A stretch of 64,000 nucleotides of DNA from JABDQA01 sp963824415 (GTDB lineage Bacteria > Desulfobacterota > Desulfobulbia > Desulfobulbales > Desulfocapsaceae), in the NCBI GenBank assembly GCA_963824415.1, contig CAWGPM010000003.1, positions 124,001-188,000 of the forward strand, read 5' to 3'. A program made the position numbers and the translations under genes. The notes below the pieces were generated by a model. The model had not been told where the DNA came from and searched no databases. It saw only the letters and a program-made list of their open reading frames with translations. Each line of letters starts with the position of its first letter. Position 1 is the first letter of the stretch. Below are positions 34,845 through 42,274 of this stretch, one piece after another.

Positions 34845-35183
34845 GTTCCAAGGATATCGAGCAGAATTTTGTTTGATTAATAACTTAGATTGGGTTGCAA
34901 TTTTCGCTCCATTTATTTGGCAAAAAAAAGGATTAATATATAAAGGGTATTAGCTGTGTACTGCATTTTTGAAACATAATTTTTCCAATATTATGGTCCG
35001 TTTTTTCCAGATACTTGTAAAATGAAGACAGGTTTGTGGCTAGACATATCTCCGGCAAAATGCCAGCAGGGAAATCAAACAGGAAACCGATACCGGAGAA
35101 GACGCATCAGATCAGTTAGGACAGCACGTCGGCTCAATCTCTTCAGGGTTATACCGGTGAGATGGTGCGCATCAGTTCAGCCG

Positions 35184-35717
35184 TTACGGTGCCGCCCGCA
35201 CCCGCCATTGATCTCCGTTTTCCATTGCCGAAAGCTTTTTCAGATAATAGCTTTCCTGTGCAGGATCCAGTTTCTCATAGTCGATATTACAGGTAATGTA
35301 ATCGGACCGTCTATACTGATCGGCCTTATACAGCAGAGGAAAAACAACGATTTCACCGTCTTTCAGGTCAATACGGATGGGATTTAAAAAATTATCCCTG
35401 CCCTGCGTTCCCCGTTCGAAAATACCTGATACCGGGACGGAAACGGCCATGGAATAATCCACCACATAGCTTCCCTCGGGAAGCGGCTTGGAAAACACCA
35501 CATCATCGTTGAACGGCGGCATATCGATTCTGATCGAAAAGCTTTCATCACTACTGCTTTTCAGCACGATTGCCTTGACCAGCCTATAGGAGGTCTGGTT
35601 GGAAACCTCATACGGAATGGCAACCAGACCATAGCCGGTTTCATGATACGGCAGTTTCTGGGCAATGCAGGAACTGAGCAGAAAGGTTGCAAAACACAGC
35701 AACAGCGCTCTTTGCAT
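35184..35717 (-). CDS. Predicted lipoprotein
   Basis: A 177-aa protein with a clear lipoprotein signal: basic MQR, hydrophobic stretch and lipobox LLSSC with Cys17 as the lipidation site. An upstream start at 35762 would add 15 residues. The mature part has beta-rich spacing and a C-terminal Lys/Glu helix (KLDPAQESYYLKKLSAME). No family recognised. The 5' end overlaps the EF-hand frame at 35641-36039. Confidence 0.65.
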   Translation of the reverse strand: MQRALLLCFATFLLSSCIAQKLPYHETGYGLVAIPYEVSNQTSYRLVKAIVLKSSSDESFSIRIDMPPFNDDVVFSKPLPEGSYVVDYSMAVSVPVSGIFERGTQGRDNFLNPIRIDLKDGEIVVFPLLYKADQYRRSDYITCNIDYEKLDPAQESYYLKKLSAMENGDQWRVRAAP

Positions 35718-36039
35718 TATTTTCAACAGGAATGTTTCTAGGCTTCTTCGATAGATATGCATGGCTATTCTCTTGTTTTTCTTCCAGATCCTTTAAGATT
35801 CGCTGGCCCTGATTGACCTTGGCTTGCGTCGTTTCCGACATTTTCTGTGCCAGAAATGAAAGGCCGCCGGTTGCAAAGAAAGTAGTGAAGCTGGCATATT
35901 GCTTAGCCTCGTCCGGCGCATCACAGTTACCAAGTATTGCGGGGTTCATGCCTGCTACTGCCTGTAAAGCATGAATACTTTCAACAAGCCCCTCCTTACC
36001 ATCGCCGTCAACATCAAAGGCTAAAAGAGGTTGCAGCAA
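35641..36039 (-). CDS. EF-hand-containing protein, probably truncated at the 5' end
   Basis: Open frame of up to 132 aa from a TTG at 36039. Near its start FDVDGDGKEGLVESIHALQ is an EF-hand/dockerin-like calcium loop common at the C-terminus of deltaproteobacterial surface proteins. A hydrophobic stretch (FTTFFATGGLSFLA) and a charged helix follow. The frame is cut by a stop just upstream and has no ATG or ribosome site, so it may be the tail of a lost gene. Its last 77 bases overlap the lipoprotein gene. Confidence 0.4.
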   Translation of the reverse strand: MLQPLLAFDVDGDGKEGLVESIHALQAVAGMNPAILGNCDAPDEAKQYASFTTFFATGGLSFLAQKMSETTQAKVNQGQRILKDLEEKQENSHAYLSKKPRNIPVENNAKSAVAVFCNLSAQFLHCPETAVS

Positions 36040-36470
36040 TCGAACAGGACGGTATTGCTATGGCTATGGAGATGAATGCTCTCCTATCAGCGACCTCCCC
36101 ATATGACTGTAGATGCGTATGTATTCCTAATATCCTAGCATATATGTCGCGTTATAAAAAATGGAGGATGGTTGAGGTATTGGCCAAATATCATGACCAT
36201 ATGCCGTTCTAAAGATACCAAACAAAATTACCACGCCCAACCCTGAAAATATTCCTCACCATACACCCACCTCTGCCTGCTTTGAAAAAAAAAGTTGTTG
36301 AGTGGTTAAGTAAAAGATTAAATATGGACACGAATAAGTATTTAGCTAAATACTGACATCATATGTTCTGATCATCTCGCTAAAAATAACTGAAAAACAT
36401 TTCAGGTAAGTGAAAAAAGTGGGGAGAGTCGCAGTTAATGGTTTGCAAAATATTTGCAAATAACGAAAAC
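36040..36470. other. AT-rich gap
   Basis: About 430 AT-rich bases before tRNA-Pro. I see no gene. It forms the right end of the decayed accessory stretch. Confidence 0.4.
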
Positions 36471-36499
36471 GGTCACTTAGCTATAATTGCTAAGTGACC
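36471..36499 (-). terminator. Terminator of tRNA-Pro
   Basis: GGTCACTTAGC / GCTAAGTGACC, a perfect 11-bp stem with a 7-base loop, starts nine bases after the tRNA 3' end; on the minus strand GTTTTCGTT follows. Confidence 0.8.
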
Positions 36500-36507
36500 G
36501 TAATTAT

Positions 36508-36584
36508 TGGTCGGGATGAGAGGATTTGAACCTCCGGCCCCCTGAACCCCATTCAGGTGCGCTACCAGACTGCGCTACATCCCG
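36508..36584 (-). tRNA. tRNA-Pro (anticodon GGG)
   Basis: Cloverleaf with acceptor CGGGATG/CATCCCG, anticodon stem CCTGA/TCAGG around ATGGGGT (anticodon GGG), T-loop TTCAAAT, encoded CCA. It closes the right side of the AT-rich stretch and stands downstream of the merR gene. Confidence 0.94.
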
Positions 36585-36661
36585 ATAAATTGTAGAAGGT
36601 CTTTCTACCACGCGCGGGTGGCGGTGTCAATCTCGAGGGGCTGTATCCCGGTGATCCCGGT

Positions 36662-37018
36662 TTATTTTTTATCTGAGAGCAGATCCCGCAGTTCGATCAG
36701 TTCTTCTTTGATGGTGCCGAGCTGGCTGGAGTGGTCCTCGACCTTATTATCCTGGCGCAGGTTGGCGACATCGTCCGTATCGCTGATCAGCTTGCGGGCT
36801 CCGGCGATGGTATAGCCCTGGTTGTGCAGCAGATTCTTGATTACCAGGATCAGCTCGACATCCTGCCGCCGGTAGAGGCGCTGCTTGGAACCGGCACGCT
36901 TAGGCTTGATGGTCGAGAACTCGCTTTCCCAGTATCTCAGGACGTGGGGGGCGACCTCTGCGATCTTACTGACCTCGCCGATCTTGAAATAAAGCTTTTC
37001 AGGTATTTCGCTGGTCAT
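36662..37018 (-). CDS. MerR family transcriptional regulator
   Basis: A 118-aa regulator with the MerR winged helix-turn-helix: LYFKIGEVSKIAEVAPHVLRYWE, then KRAGSKQRLYRRQDVE. A short dimerisation coiled coil follows; there is no metal-binding cysteine set or effector domain, so it belongs to the small MerR group commonly found after ihfA (family knowledge). It lies 38 bases after ihfA and is likely the last gene of the thrS-pheT-ihfA transcript. Confidence 0.9.
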   Translation of the reverse strand: MTSEIPEKLYFKIGEVSKIAEVAPHVLRYWESEFSTIKPKRAGSKQRLYRRQDVELILVIKNLLHNQGYTIAGARKLISDTDDVANLRQDNKVEDHSSQLGTIKEELIELRDLLSDKK

Positions 37019-37056
37019 CGTGCGGGCCTGGGGCTCCGGCAGATGGCTGGCTGTCG

Positions 37057-37350
37057 TTACGAGTTGTTTATCCTGGCTCGCAATTTCTTGCTCGGTCTGA
37101 AGCTGACAATCTGCCGTTCTTGAATGGTGATGGTCTCTCCGGTTCGGGGGTTGCGTCCTTTTCTCGGATTTTTGTCGCGAATGGAGAAAGTTCCGAAATG
37201 TACTAACTTAACATCGGTTCCGTCAAGCATTGACGATTTCAGCGCATCAAAAAAATGATCCACGATATCGGAGCAGGTACTCAGTGGGTAGCCGAGACGG
37301 CCTGAGACTTCTTCGGCAAGTTCTTTTCTGGTGACGTTATTCTTTTTCAT
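37057..37350 (-). CDS. ihfA: Integration host factor subunit alpha
   Basis: DNA-bending histone-like protein (97 aa). I start at the ATG at 37350 (GAGGAATAACAGG upstream), four bases after the pheT stop; a start at 37380 would overlap pheT. Features: MKKNNVTRKELAEEVSGRLG, VKLVHFGTFSIRDKNPRKGRNP with the Arg-Asn-Pro DNA-intercalating tip, and a C-terminal helix. Location after pheT is standard for ihfA. Confidence 0.92.
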   Translation of the reverse strand: MKKNNVTRKELAEEVSGRLGYPLSTCSDIVDHFFDALKSSMLDGTDVKLVHFGTFSIRDKNPRKGRNPRTGETITIQERQIVSFRPSKKLRARINNS

Positions 37351-37354
37351 CCTG

Positions 37355-39793
37355 TTATTCCTCGCGGAGGCTGCCGCCATGGGTGTCGGTGAGCAGTTTC
37401 ACCAGCTCGGTATGGGCCTTCTCCACATTCTTCTCGGTAAGGGTCCTGGTTGCAGAGCGGTAGGTGATGGTCAGCGCCACACTCTTCATGGCGCTGTCGA
37501 TTTTGTCACCTTGATATACGTCAAACAGCTCACAAGATTCAACCATTTTTTCTCCGCTTGACAAAACAGTTTTAACCATATTCCCGGCCTCGATGCTGCG
37601 CGGCACCAGCAGGGCAATGTCACGCTTGACCGACGGATAGACGGGCAGCGGGGCAAAGGTTTTGGCGGCCGGTTTGATTGCGCACAGGGCCGAGAAATCG
37701 AGATCGAAATAGTAGACATCCCGCTTAATGCCGAGATTTACCAGGATCTCGTTTTTCAGTTTGCCGATCGAGCCTAGCTGCTGATCTGCTGAATGAACCT
37801 CGATTTCGTAGCCCGGTTGGCAAAATGGTTCACCTCCATTCTCTGCGGCTGTGCAAAAAATCTGAGGTGCAGCAGAGGTATCAGTCAGCCGCAGGCCGGC
37901 AAGCAGGGTCTCGACACCACCCCGGGCATCGTTGATATCGGTTTCTTCTGCTTTGTAATGCAGCGGCGAATAGCTGCCGTAGCGGTTGCCGACCAGCACC
38001 CCGCAGATTCTGGTCGGTTCGTCGGGCAGCGGTGCGCCATCATTTGGATAGAATACCTTGCCGATTTCAAAAAGTCTGCAGGAACTCTGCTGAAAGTTCA
38101 GATTGCGTTTGACGTTTTCCAGCAGGCCGGGCAGCAGACTGGTCCGCATCACATCCTGGTCTTCGGTGAGTGGGTTGAGCAGATGTACGTGGCGCCGCCT
38201 GTCATCGTCTTCGGCCAGCAGCAATATATCGTCATACTGGCCCGACACGAAGCTGTAGTTGATCGCTTCGGTGAAGCCGGCCTGGGTCATGATCCGGCAG
38301 GCATCGTTTCTCTTGATGCGTTCGTTATCCTGCTCGGGATAGCTCAGATCGACGCTGGGCAGGGTGACCGGTATCTGGTTGTATCCGTAAAGCCTGGCCA
38401 CCTCCTCGAAAAGATCGGCCTCCCGCTCCAGATCAACTCTGAAACTCGGCACACTCACCCGCAGGGTATCTTCATCGATGGTTTGACAAGGGATTTGAAT
38501 GGATTCGAGCAGCTCCTGGATCTGCTCTTTGGCGAAGTCCACCCCGAGCATCTGAGAGGTTCGGGAAACGCGTAGATCGATGGTTTTCTGCTGTAGCGGG
38601 ACCTGCACGTCGATGCCGCCGGCCTCAGCGGTGCCGCCGGCGAGCTCGCAGATCAGCTCCACCGCCCGCTGCATTGCATCGATGGTTCCGCCCGGATCAA
38701 CGCCGCGTTCGAAGCGATAAGACGCATCGGTAGACAGATTCAAGCGTCGGGCGGTTTTTCTGATCGAGACATCATTGAAACAGGCGCTTTCCAGTAACAC
38801 ATTACTGGTCTGATCCGTTACCTCGCTGTGCAGGCCGCCCATCACCCCGCCGACCGCAACCGGTCCGCGGCCGTCGCAGATCATCAGCATGTCGCGGTCC
38901 AGGGTGCGTTCGACCTGGTCGAGCGTGGTAAAGGTAGTTTCATTAGCGCGCGGTGTTCTGACGACAATCTTTTTATCGGCCAATGTGTCGAAATCGAAGG
39001 CATGCAGCGGCTGACCATACTCGAGCATCACCAGGTTGGTAACATCAACCACATTGTTGATCGGCCGCAGACCCACAGAAAGCAGCCGTTTTCTCAGCCA
39101 CCAGGGGCTTGCACCGATGCTTACGCCGGTGATCAGGCGGGCCGCATAGCGCGGGCAGAGTTCGGGGTTCTCGACTTCCACTGAAAACGAGTCACTGGAC
39201 GCGGCCAGAGTTGTACCCCGGTAGGGCACATTGAGCTCTTTGCGATAGATTCCGGCTGCCTCGCGACCGATACCGATGACCGAAGCGCAGTCGGGACGGT
39301 TCGGGGTCAAATCCACCTCTATCATCGTATCGCGCAGGCCGCAGCAGTCGATAAAGGACTGGCCGGCCTCGATATCATCGGGCAGTTCCATGATGCCCCG
39401 ATGATCTTCGCTCAGGCCGAGTTCGCGCTCCGAGCAGAGCATACCCTGGGACTCGATGCCGCGCACTTTCGACTTCTTGATCTTAAAATCGCCGGGCAGG
39501 GTGGTACCGGGCAGTGCAACCACGACTCCAAGCCCTTCGCGGACATTAGGAGCGCCGCAGATGATCTGCAGGGTCTCGTCACCGGCCACGACTTGACACA
39601 GCGTCAGCTTGTCCGCGTTGGGATGCGCTTCGACCGAGACTACCTTTCCGGTTTTGAGCTCGGCCAGGTCTTCGTAGAGCGCGGCCATCGATTCGACCTC
39701 GAGGCCGAGCATGGTCAGCTCATCGGCCAGCTTCTCCGGAGTTACTGCGTCAAGTTCGACGTATTCCTGTAACCACTTAAGGGTGAACTTCAT
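37355..39793 (-). CDS. pheT: Phenylalanyl-tRNA synthetase beta subunit
   Basis: PheT (812 aa) carries the editing and tRNA-binding parts of the (alpha-beta)2 enzyme. Order: N-terminal tRNA-binding OB domain (GKVVSVEAHPNADKLTLCQV), B3/B4 editing domain, B5 domain, catalytic-like core, and C-terminal FDX-ACB anticodon-binding domain (FAPLPVYPSVKRDIALLVP). Length is normal. It follows pheS by 18 bases. Confidence 0.96.
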   Translation of the reverse strand: MKFTLKWLQEYVELDAVTPEKLADELTMLGLEVESMAALYEDLAELKTGKVVSVEAHPNADKLTLCQVVAGDETLQIICGAPNVREGLGVVVALPGTTLPGDFKIKKSKVRGIESQGMLCSERELGLSEDHRGIMELPDDIEAGQSFIDCCGLRDTMIEVDLTPNRPDCASVIGIGREAAGIYRKELNVPYRGTTLAASSDSFSVEVENPELCPRYAARLITGVSIGASPWWLRKRLLSVGLRPINNVVDVTNLVMLEYGQPLHAFDFDTLADKKIVVRTPRANETTFTTLDQVERTLDRDMLMICDGRGPVAVGGVMGGLHSEVTDQTSNVLLESACFNDVSIRKTARRLNLSTDASYRFERGVDPGGTIDAMQRAVELICELAGGTAEAGGIDVQVPLQQKTIDLRVSRTSQMLGVDFAKEQIQELLESIQIPCQTIDEDTLRVSVPSFRVDLEREADLFEEVARLYGYNQIPVTLPSVDLSYPEQDNERIKRNDACRIMTQAGFTEAINYSFVSGQYDDILLLAEDDDRRRHVHLLNPLTEDQDVMRTSLLPGLLENVKRNLNFQQSSCRLFEIGKVFYPNDGAPLPDEPTRICGVLVGNRYGSYSPLHYKAEETDINDARGGVETLLAGLRLTDTSAAPQIFCTAAENGGEPFCQPGYEIEVHSADQQLGSIGKLKNEILVNLGIKRDVYYFDLDFSALCAIKPAAKTFAPLPVYPSVKRDIALLVPRSIEAGNMVKTVLSSGEKMVESCELFDVYQGDKIDSAMKSVALTITYRSATRTLTEKNVEKAHTELVKLLTDTHGGSLREE

Positions 39794-39811
39794 GATGGCG
39801 TGCTCCGGAAA

Positions 39812-40840
39812 TTAGAACTGGGAAAGAAACCGCAGGTCGTTTTCGTAGAATAATCTGATGTCGTCGATACCGTATTTGAGCATCGCGATGCGCTCGACCC
39901 CGAGGCCGAAGGCAAAGCCGCTGTAAACTTCCGGGTCATAGCCAACCATCCTGAAGACCTCGGGATCGATCATGCCGGAGCCGAGAATTTCGATCCAGCC
40001 GGTTTTCTTGCAGACCCGGCAGCCGTCGCCGCCGCAGATCACGCAGCCGATGTCGACCTCGGCGCTCGGTTCGGTAAACGGGAAAAAGCTCGGCCTGAAA
40101 CGCAGCGCCAGATCGGTCTCGAACACCTTGCGCAGAAAGATCGTCAAGACGCCTTTGAGATCGGCAAAAGAGACCTGCTTGTCCACCAGAAAGCCTTCCA
40201 CCTGCTGGAACATCGGAGTGTGGGTGATATCCGAGTCGCAGCGGTACACTTTGCCGGGCGCGATCACCCGCAGCGGCGGCGGCTGCTTCTCCATGATGCG
40301 GGCCTGCATCGGAGAGGTGTGGGTCCTGAGCAGCACCGAATCGCCGATATAGAAGGTGTCGTGCATGTCGCGGGCGGGGTGGTGCTCGGGGATGTTGAGT
40401 GCTTCGAAGTTGTAGTGGTCGAGCTCGATATCGGGGCCTTCGGCGATGGAAAAGCCCATGCCTGCAAAAACCGTACAGATCTCTTCCATGATCTGGGTAA
40501 CCGGATGCAGCCTACCGGCCACTGTCCTGCGGCCGGGAAGGCTGAGATCGGGTGTTTCAGATGAACCTGCCGTCGCGGCAAGCGCTGTCACCCGCTCCTC
40601 AAATAGCTTTTCGAGTTCGCTGCGGGTGGTGTTGGCCAGTTTTCCGAGTCTGGGGCGGTCTTGTTTGGCAGCGGTGCCGAGTTGCTTCATCAGCGCACTG
40701 ATCTGCCCGTTCCTGCCGAGGTATTTGATCCTGAAGTCTTCGAGCTGCCTGCGGTCGGCAACCTGCTCAATGGCCGATACAGCTTCGCTTCGTAGTTGTT
40801 CTAGCTCTTGTTCCATGCGGTCATGAAAGGTGGAGGTCAT
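39812..40840 (-). CDS. pheS: Phenylalanyl-tRNA synthetase alpha subunit
   Basis: PheS (342 aa), class II catalytic subunit. The N-terminal coiled coil is followed by the catalytic core: motif 2 with HTSPMQARIM and motif 3 with GFAFGLGVERIAMLKYGI. ATG at 40840 lies only four bases after a strong hairpin plus T-run, and no ribosome binding site is visible before it; ATG at 40816 is an alternative. This layout suggests control of pheST expression by that structure. Confidence 0.96.
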   Translation of the reverse strand: MTSTFHDRMEQELEQLRSEAVSAIEQVADRRQLEDFRIKYLGRNGQISALMKQLGTAAKQDRPRLGKLANTTRSELEKLFEERVTALAATAGSSETPDLSLPGRRTVAGRLHPVTQIMEEICTVFAGMGFSIAEGPDIELDHYNFEALNIPEHHPARDMHDTFYIGDSVLLRTHTSPMQARIMEKQPPPLRVIAPGKVYRCDSDITHTPMFQQVEGFLVDKQVSFADLKGVLTIFLRKVFETDLALRFRPSFFPFTEPSAEVDIGCVICGGDGCRVCKKTGWIEILGSGMIDPEVFRMVGYDPEVYSGFAFGLGVERIAMLKYGIDDIRLFYENDLRFLSQF

Positions 40841-40844
40841 TAAA

Positions 40845-40890
40845 ACAGTATGCCGGTTACGATCGATTCAAATCGCAACCGGCATACTGT
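40845..40890 (-). terminator. Terminator/attenuator hairpin between rplT and pheS
   Basis: CAGTATGCCGGTT pairs with AACCGGCATACTG (13 bp) and continues as CGAT/ATCG inside; on the minus strand it is followed by TTTTA running into the pheS ATG. It begins 26 bases after the rplT stop. No leader peptide is apparent. It may terminate most rplT transcripts and limit pheST. Confidence 0.75.
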
Positions 40891-40915
40891 CAACAGCTTT
40901 GCAGGAGGGTCGGGC

Positions 40916-41272
40916 TTAAGCGTTCGCTTCGGCTGCGATTTTGACCACTTCTGAAAAAGCATTGGGATCGAGGATCGCCATATTGGCAAGCACCTTGCGA
41001 TCGAGTTCGACGCCGGCCTTGTTCAAGCCGCCCATCAGCCGACTGTAGCTGAGGCCGTGCATCCGGGCGCCGGCGTTGATGCGGGTGATCCACAACCGTC
41101 TGAAGTCTCGTTTCTTGGTCCTGCGGTCCCGGTACGCATAAACAAGCGCACGGTCGACCGCTTCGGTGGCGGTGCGGTACAACTTATGGCGGCCGCCGCG
41201 ATAGCCTTTGGCCAGCTTCAGGACGCGGTTTCTTCTTCTACGGGCCTTAAAGCCTCTGGTTACTCTGGGCAT
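40916..41272 (-). CDS. rplT: 50S ribosomal protein L20
   Basis: L20 (118 aa), an early 23S rRNA-binding assembly protein. It begins MPRVTRGFKARRRRNRVLK, with RTKKRDFRRLWITRINA and a C-terminal DRKVLANMAILDPNAF. Third gene of the infC-rpmI-rplT unit, where it often controls its own operon. Confidence 0.97.
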   Translation of the reverse strand: MPRVTRGFKARRRRNRVLKLAKGYRGGRHKLYRTATEAVDRALVYAYRDRRTKKRDFRRLWITRINAGARMHGLSYSRLMGGLNKAGVELDRKVLANMAILDPNAFSEVVKIAAEANA

Positions 41273-41340
41273 TGTCTACTCCTTGTTATCCTGCTCAAAA
41301 TCTCATTTCCGGCAAATCAATCTGTGTCGCCTGCAGCTCA

Positions 41341-41538
41341 TCAAAGGTACGGCAGAATTTTCTTGATGGCCTTGGTGTTTGAACTGTCGACCAGTCCGGA
41401 CTGCCTGAGATTACGTTTTCTCTTGGTTGATTTCTTGGTCAGAATGTGGCTGCTGAATGCTTTGTTGCGCTTGAGTTTACCGGTACCGGTAGCCTTAAAG
41501 CGCTTGGCAGCACCTCTGTTGGTTTTCATCTTCGGCAT
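41341..41538 (-). CDS. rpmI: 50S ribosomal protein L35
   Basis: L35 (65 aa), basic: MPKMKTNRGAAKRFKATGTGKLKRNKAF and a late LRQSGLVDSSN...KKILPYL. It sits between infC and rplT as usual. Confidence 0.97.
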   Translation of the reverse strand: MPKMKTNRGAAKRFKATGTGKLKRNKAFSSHILTKKSTKRKRNLRQSGLVDSSNTKAIKKILPYL

Positions 41539-41632
41539 AATACCTGCTCCTTTAACTTACTCATATAAACCGGGTTAATTCTCGGGCCGTGGGTGGGGGG
41601 CGGTCCGGGGATCTATTCCGGTGGGAAACCTG

Positions 41633-42184
41633 TTATTTCTGGGTTTTCGGACCGACGAACATGACCATCTGCCGGCCTTCCATCATCGGTGGCTGCAGAA
41701 TAACCGCATCCTCTTCGATGGTCTCTGCAATCTTATTCATCGCTTCCAGGCCGATGGTCTGCGAATAGACGATTTCACGGCCCCGGAATCGCATGGTTAT
41801 CTTCACTTTATTTTTCTGGCCAAGAAACTTTTTAATGTGTTTGATCTTGAAATTCAGATCGTGCTCTTCTGTTTTCGGACGAAACTTGACCTCTTTGGTA
41901 TCGATCGTGGTCTGTTTTTTCTTGGCTTCCTGCTGTTTCTTTTTCTGTTCGTAGCGGAACTTGTCGTAATTCATGATCCTACACACCGGAGGACTCGCGG
42001 CTGCGGATACTTCAACAAGATCCAGGCCTTCATCGTAGGCCCGTTCCCGGGCTTCGTGGGTGCTCATGACGCCAAGCTGTTCGCCGTCTGATCCGATGAG
42101 CCGGACATGGTCGTGCCTGATCGCGTCATTGATGACTACTTTTTCTTCTCGCTTACCCGGGGTGGGTTTTCCTCGTCTTTTAAT
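41633..42184 (-). CDS. infC: Translation initiation factor IF-3, AUU start
   Basis: IF-3 (183 aa) keeps ribosomal subunits apart and checks start-codon choice. The start is ATT at 42184-42182, preceded by GAGGAGGTCCGAC: this gives the usual N-terminus (IKRRGKPTPGKREEKVVIND) that an internal ATG at 42067 would remove. The N-domain continues to a lysine-rich linker (KFRYEQKKKQQEAKKKQ) and the C-domain with KTEEHDLNFKIKHIKKFL. AUU starts let IF-3 repress its own translation (established for E. coli infC). Confidence 0.95.
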   Translation of the reverse strand: MKRRGKPTPGKREEKVVINDAIRHDHVRLIGSDGEQLGVMSTHEARERAYDEGLDLVEVSAAASPPVCRIMNYDKFRYEQKKKQQEAKKKQTTIDTKEVKFRPKTEEHDLNFKIKHIKKFLGQKNKVKITMRFRGREIVYSQTIGLEAMNKIAETIEEDAVILQPPMMEGRQMVMFVGPKTQK

Positions 42185-42274
42185 GTCGGACCTCCTCTGT
42201 TCTACGAACGTAAATACCGATCACCGGCTGTTTTCTGATGAGACCGGCTTGATCGGCTCTGCTTGATCTTGATG

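Noticed and set aside
36508..36584. Prophage or integrative element at tRNA-Pro
   Set aside because: No integrase, phage gene or obvious direct repeat of the tRNA 3' end was seen; only base composition and gene decay hint at insertion.
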